A stretch of DNA of 64,000 nt from Tabrizicola sp. (GTDB lineage: Bacteria > Pseudomonadota > Alphaproteobacteria > Rhodobacterales > Rhodobacteraceae): contig NZ_JAEULO010000064.1 of NCBI RefSeq assembly GCF_016793705.1, forward strand, positions 1 through 64,000, in the 5' to 3' direction. Made by a program: the position numbers and the translations under genes. Shown here piece after piece: positions 25,441-34,628 of this stretch; the first letter of the stretch is position 1; each line of letters starts with the position of its first letter. The notes under the pieces were generated by a model that saw only the letters and a list, made by a program, of their open reading frames with translations, ran no database searches and was not told where the DNA came from.

Positions 25441-26073
25441 ATGGCATTTCACGAGATACGCTTCCCGGCCAACCTGAGCTTCGGGTCGGTCGGCGGCCCC
25501 GAACGGCGGACCGAGATCGTCACCCTGGCGAACGGGTTCGAAGAGCGGAACAGCCCCTGGGCGCATTCGCGCCGACGCTACGATGCGGGCGTGGGGCTGC
25601 GGTCGCTGAACGACGTCGAGACGCTGATCGCCTTTTTCGAGGCCCGCGCCGGGCAGTTGCACGGCTTTCGCTGGAAGGACTGGTCGGACTTCAAGTCCTG
25701 CGCGCCGCTTGCGACCCCGGCTCCTGACGATCAGCTGATCGGAACCGGCGACGGGGAGACGAAGGTCTTTCCGTTGCGGAAGACCTATGTGTCGGGCTTG
25801 CAGGAATATTCCCGCCCGATCCGCAAGCCGGTTCTCGGCACGGTGCTGGTCGCCGTGGCCGGAGATCAGAAGATCGAGTCGCTGGAGTTCACGGTGAACC
25901 CGGAAACCGGTGAGGTGAGCTTCACCCTTGCGCCGGACCTGGGCACCCGCGTCACGGCGGGGTTCGAATTCGACGTGCCGGTCCGCTTCGACACCGATGC
26001 GATCCAGACCTCGGTCGCGTCGTTCCGGGCCGGGGATGTTCCCAATGTGCCCATCGTGGAGGTGCGGCTGTGA
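25441..26073 (+). CDS. GTA g12, distal tail protein (DUF2460)
   Basis: 210 residues starting MAFHEIRFPANLSFGS, with GFRWKDWSDFKSCAP typical of DUF2460. The ATG at 25441 has GAGGGATGA upstream, better than the GTG at 25429. It forms the ring between tail tube and baseplate hub in the RcGTA model. It overlaps g13 by 4 nt. Confidence 0.92.
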   Translation: MAFHEIRFPANLSFGSVGGPERRTEIVTLANGFEERNSPWAHSRRRYDAGVGLRSLNDVETLIAFFEARAGQLHGFRWKDWSDFKSCAPLATPAPDDQLIGTGDGETKVFPLRKTYVSGLQEYSRPIRKPVLGTVLVAVAGDQKIESLEFTVNPETGEVSFTLAPDLGTRVTAGFEFDVPVRFDTDAIQTSVASFRAGDVPNVPIVEVRL

Positions 26074-26966
26074 GCAAGGACGCCCTGCTTTCGCATCTTG
26101 CGACCGGCTCTACCACGGTTTGCCGCGCCTGGACGGTGCGGAGCCGGGACGGGTTGGTGCTTGGTTTCACCGACCACGACCAGGACCTTCAGGTCGATGG
26201 AGTGGCCTGCCGTGCAGACACGGGCATGACCGCCCGCGCGCTTCAGCAGACGACCGGACTTTCAGTTGACAACAGTGAGGCCTTCGGCGCGCTGAGCGCG
26301 GCGGCGATCACCGAGGATGACCTGACCGTCGGTCGCTTCGACGGCGCGGAGGTTCGGGCCTATCTGGTCAACTGGGTGGCGCCGGAAGACTTTGTCCTTC
26401 AGTTCTGCGGCAGCCTGGGCGAGATCTCTCGTGTTGACGGCAGCTTCAAGGCCGAACTGCGCGGCCTGACCGAGCTGCTGAACCGCCCGCAAGGCATGGC
26501 CTATACACCGGGGTGTTCGGCTGTGCTGGGCGACGGTCGCTGCCGCTTCGCGCTGACCCAGCCGGGATATTTCGTCGAGGTGGCGGTGGACGCGGTGGAG
26601 GAGGGCAGGGTCTTCACCTTTGCCGACTTCGCGAGTTTCGAGCGGAGCTGGTTCGAGGATGGGCGCTTCACGGTCATCAGCGGGGCAGCGGTGGGGCTGA
26701 TGGGTGTCGTGAAGATCGACCGGCAGGAGGGGGCGAACCGCCGGGTCGAACTTTGGCAGTCGCTGCGGGCTCCGATTGCGGCCGGTGACCTGGTTCGCAT
26801 CGAGGCGGGTTGCGACAAGTCTGCGACCGCCTGCCGCATCAAGTTCGCGAACTTCCTGAACTTCCGGGGGTTTCCGCATGTTCCGGGGGAGGACTGGCTT
26901 GCCTCGTATCCGGTTCCGGGCCGGTCGAATGGCGGGGCCCGGCGGTCCGATGGCGGTGGCGCATGA
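26070..26966 (+). CDS. GTA g13, baseplate hub protein (DUF2163), likely Fe-S binding
   Basis: 298 residues. The N-terminal DUF2163 domain (LVLGFTDHDQDLQVDG) is followed by a C-terminal domain with four cysteines in two pairs (CSAVLGDGRC and CDKSATAC) before FLNFRGFPHVPGED. In the RcGTA structure the hub was reported to carry an iron-sulfur cluster, and these paired cysteines are the obvious ligands. The start and stop both overlap neighbours by 4 nt. Confidence 0.92.
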   Translation: MSKDALLSHLATGSTTVCRAWTVRSRDGLVLGFTDHDQDLQVDGVACRADTGMTARALQQTTGLSVDNSEAFGALSAAAITEDDLTVGRFDGAEVRAYLVNWVAPEDFVLQFCGSLGEISRVDGSFKAELRGLTELLNRPQGMAYTPGCSAVLGDGRCRFALTQPGYFVEVAVDAVEEGRVFTFADFASFERSWFEDGRFTVISGAAVGLMGVVKIDRQEGANRRVELWQSLRAPIAAGDLVRIEAGCDKSATACRIKFANFLNFRGFPHVPGEDWLASYPVPGRSNGGARRSDGGGA

Positions 26967-27406
26967 CAGTCGGCGCGCAGATCGTTGCCGAGGCGCGGCT
27001 GTGGGTCGGGACACCCTATCTTCACCAGGCGAGTGTCCGGGGGGCCGGAACGGATTGCCTCGGGTTGCTGCGCGGCGTCTGGCGGGCGGTTCTGGGTGAC
27101 GAGCCGGAGCCGGTGCCCGTCTACACGGACGATTGGGCGGAACCATCGAACGAGGAGGTCCTGTTTGCAGCGGCCGAGCGGTGGCTTCGGGAAAAGTCGT
27201 GTGCTCAGCCCGCAGTCGGCGACGTGATCCTGTTCCGCATGCGGGAGGGGAGTATCGCCAAGCATCTGGGGCTTCAGTCCGAGACCGGACCGCATCCGCG
27301 GTTCATCCATGCCTACACAGGCCATGGCGTGATCGAAAGCTCGCTTTCGGCCCCGTGGGAGCGCCGGATTGCGGCGCGTTTTGCCTTTCCAGAAGGAACC
27401 AAGTGA
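26963..27406 (+). CDS. GTA g14, NlpC/P60 cell-wall peptidase
   Basis: 147 residues of the NlpC/P60 fold: catalytic Cys in GTDCLGLLRGVW, His in AKHLGLQ, and the third polar residue near HAYTGHGVIES. It sits at the tail tip and is expected to cut peptidoglycan peptides during DNA entry. Translation is coupled to g13 by ATGA, and g15 starts directly after the stop. Confidence 0.93.
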   Translation: MTVGAQIVAEARLWVGTPYLHQASVRGAGTDCLGLLRGVWRAVLGDEPEPVPVYTDDWAEPSNEEVLFAAAERWLREKSCAQPAVGDVILFRMREGSIAKHLGLQSETGPHPRFIHAYTGHGVIESSLSAPWERRIAARFAFPEGTK

Positions 27407-30400
27407 ATGGCCACTTTGCTGCTTTCGGCCGCGGGCGCGATGGTCGGTGCCGGTGTCGGCGGGACTGTTCTGGGCCTCTCCGGTGCTGTGATCGGGCGCG
27501 CCATCGGGGCGACGATCGGACGGGCAATCGACCAGCGTATCCTGGGCGGGGGGTCGGAGCCGGTGGATGTAGGCCGGATCGACCGGTTGCGCCTTACGGG
27601 TGCGGGCGAGGGGGCGGCCATCGGGCAGGTCTGGGGGCGAATGCGGGTTGGCGGGCAGGTGGTCTGGGCCACGGAGTTCACCGAAACGGTCCGTCGTCGC
27701 CGGACAGGGAAGGGTGCGCCGAAGCCCAAGGTGAACGAATACAGCTATTCGGTCAGCCTGGCGATCGGGCTTTGCGAAGGCGAAATCCTTCGGGTCGGCA
27801 GGATCTGGGCCGATGGCAACGAGATCCCGGCGACCGATCTCAGCATGCGGGTCTACAGCGGCAGCGAAGACCAGCTGCCCGATCCCTTGATCGAAGCAGT
27901 CGAGGGGGTTGGCAAGGCCCCGGCCTATCGTGGCCTGGCCTATGTTGTCATCGAGGATCTGGAGCTTGCCGCTTACGGCAATCGCGTCCCACAGTTCAGT
28001 TTCGAAGTGGTGCGGGCGGCGCAGGGTCCGGCTGTGGACCGGGCGGCGACGCTGGGCGGCGCGGTTCGGGGTGTGGCGCTGATTCCCGGGACCGGCGAAT
28101 ACGGGTTGGCAACGACGCCGGTTCACTATGCCGAGGCGCTGGGCCGGAACCGCACGGCGAACGTCCATTCGCCATCGGGAAAGACCGATTTCGCGACCAG
28201 CCTGGACCAGCTGAGCCAGGAACTGCCGGAGTCGGGTGTAGTGTCGGTTGTCGTCTCCTGGTTCGGTAACGACCTGCGGTGTTCGTCCTGCACGGTCCGC
28301 CCGAAGGTGGAACAGAAGCTCCGGGATGGGGTCGGCATGCCCTGGCGCGCGGGTGGCATCAACCGGGCTGCGGCGCAGGAGGTTCCGAAGGTCGACAATG
28401 CATCGATCTATGGCGGAACGCCGGCGGATGCTTCGGTGATCGAGGCGATCCGGGCCCTGCGGGACGCCGGCAAGGAGGTGATGTTCTATCCCTTCATCCT
28501 GATGGACCAGGTCGCGGGTAACATCTTGCCAGACCCCTGGACGGGCGCCGCCACGCAACTCGCGCTGCCCTGGCGGGGTCGCATCACCCTGACGACCGCG
28601 CCGGGACGTCCTGGCAGTGCGGACCGGACCGCAGGCGCGGCGGCTGAAGTCGCCGCCTTCTTCGGGGTTGCCGAGCCGGCGCATTTTTCGGTGAGCGGCG
28701 AGACGATCAGCTATTCCGGGCCCGCAGATTGGGGCTACCGCAAGTTCATCTTGCACTGCGCCCATCTTTGCGCGGCTGCGGGGGGCGTGGAATCCTTCTG
28801 CATCGGGTCGGAGCTTCGGTCGCTGACGCAGGTTCGAGGCGTCGGCGACAGCTTTCCTGCTGTCCAGGAATTGCGGCGCCTTGCGGCTGATGTCAGGTCA
28901 ATCGTAGGGCCCCAGGTCAAGATCAGCTATGCGGCCGACTGGTCCGAGTATTTCGGCTATCATGTCGACGGAAACGTCTATTTCCACCTTGATCCGCTGT
29001 GGTCGCATCCCGACATCGACTTCATCGGCATCGACAATTACATGCCGCTCTCTGACTGGCGCGATGGCGAATGTCACGCCGATTCCGCCTTCGGCTCGGT
29101 CTACAATCCGCAATACCTGCTTGCGAACATCGCGGGAGGCGAAGGGTTCGACTGGTACTACGACAGCCCGGAGGGAGCGCTTGCGCAACGACGCCTGCCG
29201 ATCATCGACACCGCATATGGCGAGGATTGGATCTTTCGCGTCAAGGACCTGAAATCCTGGTGGTCGAGTTGGCATCATGACCGGCTCGACGGCGTCAGAT
29301 CGGCGTCGCCGACCGATTGGGTTCCGGCGTCGAAGCCGATCCGGTTCACGGAATATGGATGTGCGGCCATCGACAAGGGGACCAACCAGCCGAACCGTTT
29401 CGTCGACGCGAAATCGTCGGAGTCCGGGCTGCCCGCCTGGTCCAATGGACGACGCGATGATCTGATCCAGATGCAGTATCTGCTGGCGATGGCAGCGCAT
29501 TGGACCGATTCCCGGAACAATCCGGTTTCCGGCATTTACGGCGCTGCGATGGTTGACATGAGTCATGCCTATGCCTGGGCCTGGGATGCGCGCCCTTTTC
29601 CGGAATTTCCCGGCCAGACCGAAGTCTGGAGTGACGGTGCGAACTACGCGCGCGGGCACTGGCTGAACGGGCGGGCGTCGAACCAGCCGCTGTCCGCCGT
29701 CGTGCGCGAGTTGTGCCGGAAATCCGGGGTGGAGGCGCTTGATTTGAGTGCTCTGTTCGGGCTGGTTCGCGGCTATCAGCAAACCGACATTGCCACCGTT
29801 CGGTCGGCCTTGCAGCCCCTCATGCTCGCCTTCGGCTTTGATGTCTTCGAGCGTGACGGGCAACTGGTATTTCGCAATCGCACCGCAAATGTGCTGGCCG
29901 ACCTTGCCGGGGACGAGGTCGCGCTTGTGCCGGACCTCGACGGACGGATCGAGGTGACGCGAAGCTCGGATGCCGAAACAGCGGGTCAGGTTCGTCTCGG
30001 CTATGTCGATGCGCAATCCAGCTACGAGCTTCGGTCGGTCGAAACGCGTTTTCCCGATGAGGAATCCGTCGGCGTTTCCCAGACCGATCTGCCTCTGGCC
30101 CTGACGAAATCGGAGGGTCTGGGCGCGGTCGAGCGATGGTTGGCGGAAGCGCGGGTGGCAAGAGATACCGCCAGGTTCGCGCTGCCGAAGTCCAGACTTT
30201 CGATCGGAGCCGGCGATGTCGTCCGGATAGCGGATGGTCGCTACCGGGTGGATCGGGTCGAGCAATCGGAAAGCCAACTCCTGGAAGCCACCCGGGTCGA
30301 GCCCGGTATCTATCTCCCCTCGGAGAAATCGGAAGAGGTTTCGTCCCTGCGCCCGTTCAATCCTCCGGTTCCGGTGCTTCCCGTGTTTCTTGATCTGCCG

Positions 30401-31300
30401 CTTCTGACGGGTCAGGAAGTCCCCCATGCCCCGCATGTGGCGGTCGGTGCCGACCCTTGGCCGGGGCCGGTCGCGGTGTGGTCGTCTGGCGAGGACGCCG
30501 GTTACGAACTCAACCGGCTTGTCGCTGCTCCGGCGGTGATTGGCGTCACGGAATCGCCGATAACGGTCCACCGTCCCGGCATATGGGACGAAGGCCCGCC
30601 GCTTCGCGTCAGGATTGCCGGAGGAGAACTGGCATCCGCCAGCCGGACCTCCGTGCTGAACGGCGCCAATGCCATGGCCATCGGTGACGGCAGTGCGGCC
30701 AACTGGGAGGTCTTCCAGTTTGCCGACGCCCAGATTGTCGCGCCCGACACCTATGAGATTTCGGCCCGCCTTCGCGGCCAGCTTGGAACCGACGGCGTCA
30801 TGCCGGATGTCTGGCCTGCAGGCAGTACCGTCGTTCTGCTTGACCTTGCGCTGATGCAGATAGAGCTGTCGGCCTCGTCCCGAGGCTTGGTGCGCTACTA
30901 CCGGATCGGTTCCGCATCGCGGGGTTATGATGACTCGAACGTGATCCTGCGCACGGAAGCGTTCGACGGGATAGGGCTGCGTCCCTATCCCGTCGCCCAT
31001 ATTCGGCATACCCAGGCTTCCGGCGATATCCAGCTTGTCTGGCGGCGCCGGACGCGCCTGGACGGCGACAGCTGGCAATCGACCGAGGTTCCGCTCGCCG
31101 AAGAAAGCGAAGCCTATCTTGTTCGGGTGATCGAGGGTGGAGAAATCCAGGCGGAGTACGGCACCAGCCAGCCGTCCTTTGCCTACACGAGCGCCATGCG
31201 GGCGTCAGATGGCGTTTCCACCGACTTCCAGCTTGCGGTGGCCCAGCTTTCCATGAGCTACGGACCCGGCCCGTTCCGGCAGATCGAGGTGCAGATCTGA
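27407..31300 (+). CDS. GTA g15, megatron / host-interaction tail fibre protein
   Basis: 1297 residues, by far the largest GTA protein. The N-terminus is a glycine-rich hydrophobic segment (LLSAAGAMVGAGVGGTVLG) like phage tail-tip proteins. The middle holds the GTA TIM-barrel-like domain (DFIGIDNYMPLSDW; TEYGCAAIDKGTNQPNRF), and the C-terminal third matches the phage tail Rcc01698-type region. It is intact, with no frameshift. It ends the GTA cluster. Confidence 0.95.
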   Translation: MATLLLSAAGAMVGAGVGGTVLGLSGAVIGRAIGATIGRAIDQRILGGGSEPVDVGRIDRLRLTGAGEGAAIGQVWGRMRVGGQVVWATEFTETVRRRRTGKGAPKPKVNEYSYSVSLAIGLCEGEILRVGRIWADGNEIPATDLSMRVYSGSEDQLPDPLIEAVEGVGKAPAYRGLAYVVIEDLELAAYGNRVPQFSFEVVRAAQGPAVDRAATLGGAVRGVALIPGTGEYGLATTPVHYAEALGRNRTANVHSPSGKTDFATSLDQLSQELPESGVVSVVVSWFGNDLRCSSCTVRPKVEQKLRDGVGMPWRAGGINRAAAQEVPKVDNASIYGGTPADASVIEAIRALRDAGKEVMFYPFILMDQVAGNILPDPWTGAATQLALPWRGRITLTTAPGRPGSADRTAGAAAEVAAFFGVAEPAHFSVSGETISYSGPADWGYRKFILHCAHLCAAAGGVESFCIGSELRSLTQVRGVGDSFPAVQELRRLAADVRSIVGPQVKISYAADWSEYFGYHVDGNVYFHLDPLWSHPDIDFIGIDNYMPLSDWRDGECHADSAFGSVYNPQYLLANIAGGEGFDWYYDSPEGALAQRRLPIIDTAYGEDWIFRVKDLKSWWSSWHHDRLDGVRSASPTDWVPASKPIRFTEYGCAAIDKGTNQPNRFVDAKSSESGLPAWSNGRRDDLIQMQYLLAMAAHWTDSRNNPVSGIYGAAMVDMSHAYAWAWDARPFPEFPGQTEVWSDGANYARGHWLNGRASNQPLSAVVRELCRKSGVEALDLSALFGLVRGYQQTDIATVRSALQPLMLAFGFDVFERDGQLVFRNRTANVLADLAGDEVALVPDLDGRIEVTRSSDAETAGQVRLGYVDAQSSYELRSVETRFPDEESVGVSQTDLPLALTKSEGLGAVERWLAEARVARDTARFALPKSRLSIGAGDVVRIADGRYRVDRVEQSESQLLEATRVEPGIYLPSEKSEEVSSLRPFNPPVPVLPVFLDLPLLTGQEVPHAPHVAVGADPWPGPVAVWSSGEDAGYELNRLVAAPAVIGVTESPITVHRPGIWDEGPPLRVRIAGGELASASRTSVLNGANAMAIGDGSAANWEVFQFADAQIVAPDTYEISARLRGQLGTDGVMPDVWPAGSTVVLLDLALMQIELSASSRGLVRYYRIGSASRGYDDSNVILRTEAFDGIGLRPYPVAHIRHTQASGDIQLVWRRRTRLDGDSWQSTEVPLAEESEAYLVRVIEGGEIQAEYGTSQPSFAYTSAMRASDGVSTDFQLAVAQLSMSYGPGPFRQIEVQI

Positions 31301-31511
31301 ATGAGGTGGCTCCTTGATCCGCTGTGACAGCAAAGCCCCGGCTTTGAAATGGCCCGACCCGACACATGGTTGCTTCGCACGAATCCCTTGCCCTGTCCGG
31401 CGATTCAGAAGCGCCCTGGACATTTCAACAATTGATGAACGACCATACAGAAATGCGTGTCGCCCCCCGCTTTGGATGTGGTATCAAGACTGCGTATCGG
31501 GAGACGCCGCC

Positions 31512-32318
31512 ATGCTTGAAACCAAACCCAAAGTCGCAGCCATCGACCCCGTCTGGCACCGTGTCTGCGAAGAGGCGGTGGAAGCCATCCGCAATGAGCC
31601 GCTGCTCGGCGGACTCATCCATTCCGGCCTTCTGCACCATTCCACGCTGGAACGCGCGCTTGCCTATCGCTTCTCGCTGAAGCTCGCCTCTGGCGAGATG
31701 AGCGAGCAGATCCTTCGCGAGATTGCAGATCAAGCCTATGACAGCGACCCTTCGATTGGTGCGGCTGCCCGCTCCGACCTCATGGCCGTCTACGAACGCG
31801 ATCCGGCCTGCCACCGCTTCCTCCAGCCGCTCCTCTTCTTCAAGGGTTACCAGGCCGTCCAGGCCTATCGCATCGGACACTGGCTCTGGCTGGCGGGTCG
31901 CATCGACCTGGCCTATTTCGTCCAGATGCGCGTGTCCGAGGTCTTCGGCGTCGACATCCACCCCGCCGCCCGCGTCGGCAAGGGGATCATGATCGACCAT
32001 GCCCATTCCATCGTCATCGGCGAAACCGCGGTGGTGGGCGACAACGTCTCGATGCTGCATTCCGTCACCCTCGGCGGCACCGGCAAGGAGGACGGCGACC
32101 GGCATCCCAAGATCGGCGATGGTGTCCTGATCGGGGCCGGGGCCAAGGTCCTCGGCAATATCCAGGTCGGCCATTGCTCGCGCATTGCCGCCGGGTCCGT
32201 CGTGCTGGAGGACGTGCCGCCGAACTCCACCGTTGCCGGTGTCCCGGCCCGCGTCGTCGGCAAGGCTGGCTGCGCCCAGCCCGCGCTGACCATGGACCAG
32301 ATCCTGAAGGCGGAATGA
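31512..32318 (+). CDS. cysE: serine O-acetyltransferase
   Basis: 268 residues starting MLETKPKVAAIDPVW after GGGAG. The N-terminal helical domain is followed by the left-handed hexapeptide-repeat helix (AVVGDNVSMLHSVTLGGTG; GVLIGAGAKVLG). It makes O-acetylserine from serine and acetyl-CoA, the first step of cysteine synthesis, and is feedback-inhibited by cysteine in relatives. It lies about 210 nt downstream of GTA g15; that stretch shows no other gene. Confidence 0.97.
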   Translation: MLETKPKVAAIDPVWHRVCEEAVEAIRNEPLLGGLIHSGLLHHSTLERALAYRFSLKLASGEMSEQILREIADQAYDSDPSIGAAARSDLMAVYERDPACHRFLQPLLFFKGYQAVQAYRIGHWLWLAGRIDLAYFVQMRVSEVFGVDIHPAARVGKGIMIDHAHSIVIGETAVVGDNVSMLHSVTLGGTGKEDGDRHPKIGDGVLIGAGAKVLGNIQVGHCSRIAAGSVVLEDVPPNSTVAGVPARVVGKAGCAQPALTMDQILKAE

Positions 32319-32328
32319 CCGGCCCGGC

Positions 32329-32976
32329 ATGATCCCCGCTCTCCGCGCCTTCGCCGCCCGGGTGACGGGCCAGGCGATTTCCACCTTCGCCCGCTTCATG
32401 ACCGCGCCCCGCGCCATCTGGCAGGGGATCGAGCCGGTGCCGCATCAGCGGGTCTACTTCGCCAACCACAGCTCGAACGGCGACTTCGTCCTTCTCTGGA
32501 CCGCGCTCCCCGCGCCTCTTCGCCGTCAGACCCGCCCCGTCGCCGCGCTGGACTACTGGCTGACCTCCCCTATCCGCGCCTTCATCGGGCGCGAGGTGTT
32601 CAACGCTGTCCTGATCGACCGCCGCCCCGAGGCGCGGACCGAGGATCCGGTGGCACAGATGGCCGCGGCGCTCGACCAGGGCTCCTCGCTCATCCTCTTC
32701 CCCGAAGGCCAGCGCAACAGCTCGGACGCGCCCCTCCTCCCTTTCAAGTCCGGCCTTTACCACCTTGCCAAGACCCGCCCCGGCGTCGACCTTGTCCCGG
32801 TCTGGATCGCCAACCTCAACCGCGTGATGCCGAAGGGTGAAATCATCCCCGTGCCGCTGATCTGCACCCTGACCTTCGGCTCCCCCCTGCATCTGACGCC
32901 GGACGAGAGCAAGGACGCCTTCCTTGCCCGCGCCACCCAGGCGCTCCTCGCGCTGAAACCGCAGGCACTGTCATGA
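32329..32976 (+). CDS. PlsC-like lysophospholipid acyltransferase
   Basis: 215 residues with the acyltransferase motifs NHSSNGD (the H-x4-D catalytic pair) and FPEGQRN. It starts 10 nt after cysE and overlaps the CdsA-like gene by 4 nt. With the next two genes it forms a phospholipid-type trio. The family acylates lysophosphatidate or related acceptors; the true substrate is not known. Confidence 0.85.
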   Translation: MIPALRAFAARVTGQAISTFARFMTAPRAIWQGIEPVPHQRVYFANHSSNGDFVLLWTALPAPLRRQTRPVAALDYWLTSPIRAFIGREVFNAVLIDRRPEARTEDPVAQMAAALDQGSSLILFPEGQRNSSDAPLLPFKSGLYHLAKTRPGVDLVPVWIANLNRVMPKGEIIPVPLICTLTFGSPLHLTPDESKDAFLARATQALLALKPQALS

Positions 32977-33917
32977 CCTCGCCCCATCTCCTCTGGCTCC
33001 TTTCCGGCGTCGGCACCATCCTGATCGTTGCCTCCATCATCGGCGAAATCCTCAGGCTGCGCCTCTCGCCCGCGGGCGAGAACCCGGTGATCGAGAACCT
33101 GACCGCCCGCATCAACGCGTGGTGGGTGATGGTCATCTGCCTCGCGCTCGCCTTCATCGCCGGCAAGCCGGGCGTCGTCCTTCTCTTCGCGCTCTGCTCC
33201 TTCGCCGCTCTCCGCGAATTCCTGACTCTGACCACCCACAACCGCGCCGACCACTGGTCGCTCGTCGCCTGTTTCTTCCTGATCCTGCCGCTGCAGTACT
33301 GGTTCCTCGCGACAGACTGGTACGGGATGTATTCGATCTTCATCCCGGTCTACGCATTCCTCCTCCTCCCCGTCGTTTCGGCGCTTAGGGGCTCCACCAA
33401 GGACTTCTTGATCCGCGTCTCGGAAACCCAATGGGCGCTGATGATCTGCGTCTATTGCGCCAGCCATGTCCCCGCGCTCCTCTACCTGCAAATTCCGGGA
33501 TTCGAGGGGCGCAACGTCATTCTCATCGCCTACCTGATCTTCGTAGTACAGCTTTCGGACGTGATGCAATACGTCTGGGGCAAGCTCGTCGGTCGCACCA
33601 AGGTCGCACCCAACCTCTCGCCCTCGAAAACCTGGGAAGGGCTGATCGGTGGCGCGCTCACCGCCAGCGCCGTCGGCACCGCGCTCTGGTGGATGACGCC
33701 CTTCTCTCCGCTCCAGGCTGCGGGCATGTGCCTCCTGATCACGCTGATGGGCTTCTTCGGCGGCCTCGTGATGTCGGCCATCAAGCGCGACCGCGGCATC
33801 AAGGACTGGGGCCACCTGATCGCCGGGCACGGAGGTTTTCTCGACCGCCTCGACAGCGTGATCTTCGCCGCGCCGATCTTCTTCCACGTCACCCGCTGGG
33901 TCTGGTCAACCACATGA
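32973..33917 (+). CDS. phosphatidate cytidylyltransferase-like membrane protein
   Basis: 314 residues with about eight membrane segments and the CdsA signature near the C-terminus (SPSKTWEGLIGG; IKRDRGIKDWGHLIAGHGG; DRLDS). It would make a CDP-activated lipid from CTP. Gene order acyltransferase, CdsA-like, CDP-alcohol transferase resembles the E. coli ynb pair YnbA/YnbB rather than the essential cdsA locus, so this is probably a second, specialised copy. Confidence 0.88.
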   Translation: MTSPHLLWLLSGVGTILIVASIIGEILRLRLSPAGENPVIENLTARINAWWVMVICLALAFIAGKPGVVLLFALCSFAALREFLTLTTHNRADHWSLVACFFLILPLQYWFLATDWYGMYSIFIPVYAFLLLPVVSALRGSTKDFLIRVSETQWALMICVYCASHVPALLYLQIPGFEGRNVILIAYLIFVVQLSDVMQYVWGKLVGRTKVAPNLSPSKTWEGLIGGALTASAVGTALWWMTPFSPLQAAGMCLLITLMGFFGGLVMSAIKRDRGIKDWGHLIAGHGGFLDRLDSVIFAAPIFFHVTRWVWSTT

Positions 33918-34543
33918 GCGAAGCCGAAAACCGCCGCCCGCTGACCTCGCGCAACTCCGCCTGGGCCGCTCGCCTCGCCTCCTGGGCCGTGACGCGCGAG
34001 ATCACGCCCAACCAGATTTCCCAGGCCTCCATGGGTTTCGCCGCCGCGGGCTTCTTCCTTTACGCATTGTCCACCCAGGGCGACGGCTTAAGCCAATTCC
34101 TGTGCCTGATCCTCGCCGCCGCCACCGTGCAGGCCCGGCTCGTCTGCAACCTGATCGACGGCATGGTCGCCATCGAAGGCGGCAAGGGAGCCAAGGACGG
34201 CCCCTTCTGGAACGAAGCCCCCGACCGTGTCTCCGACCTCCTGTTCTTCGCCGGCGCAGGCCTAGCTGCTGGTCGCCCGGACCTAGGCCTTCTCGCCGCC
34301 GTCCTCGCCATCGCCACCGCCTATATCCGCGAGCTGGGCCGGGCCGAGGGCTTTCCGCCCGACTTCTCCGGCCCCCTCGCCAAGCCGCAGCGCATGGCTG
34401 TCCTCACCGCAGGCACGGCCATCGCCGCCCTCTACGCGAGCGAATGGACCCTGACGGCGACTCTCTGGATCGTCGTCGCAGGGACCGCGATCACGATCCT
34501 TCGGCGCTCGCTCACCCTGATCAGCAAGCTCAAGACCCGATAG
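33914..34543 (+). CDS. CDP-alcohol phosphatidyltransferase-like protein with diverged motif
   Basis: 209 residues, several membrane segments. The CDP-alcohol motif D-x2-DG-x2-AR-x8-G-x3-D-x3-D is altered to NLIDGMVAI, a longer gap, then NEAPDRVSD: the first Asp is Asn, Arg is Ile, and the middle Gly is Asn, while DG and the last two Asp remain. YnbA-type proteins show similar divergence. The ATG overlaps the CdsA-like stop (ATGA). It probably uses the CDP-lipid from its neighbour with an unknown alcohol acceptor. Confidence 0.8.
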   Translation: MSEAENRRPLTSRNSAWAARLASWAVTREITPNQISQASMGFAAAGFFLYALSTQGDGLSQFLCLILAAATVQARLVCNLIDGMVAIEGGKGAKDGPFWNEAPDRVSDLLFFAGAGLAAGRPDLGLLAAVLAIATAYIRELGRAEGFPPDFSGPLAKPQRMAVLTAGTAIAALYASEWTLTATLWIVVAGTAITILRRSLTLISKLKTR

Positions 34544-34544
34544 A

Positions 34545-34574
34545 AAAAGGGGAGCCCAAAGCCCCCCATTTTCT
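34545..34574 (+). terminator. terminator of the phospholipid-type operon
   Basis: An A-rich/GGGG arm pairs with CCCC and TTTT directly after the stop, giving an A-tract/stem/T-tract structure. Confidence 0.6.
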
Positions 34575-34600
34575 GTCCACAAATATCCCGCGGGGGTGCG

Positions 34601-34619
34601 GGGGGCGCGAAGCCCCCCG
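34601..34619 (-). terminator. pdhC terminator
   Basis: GGGGGGC-GCGAA-GCCCCCC is a perfect 7-bp stem 9 nt past the pdhC stop, between convergent operons. It is part of a GC-rich stretch next to AAATATCCCGCG, a motif that recurs at 45825. Confidence 0.65.
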
Positions 34620-34628
34620 TCCGCCGAT

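Noticed and set aside
17434-31300. Ordinary prophage
   Set aside because: No integrase, repressor, replication or lysis genes are present, and the order and sizes match the GTA structural cluster.
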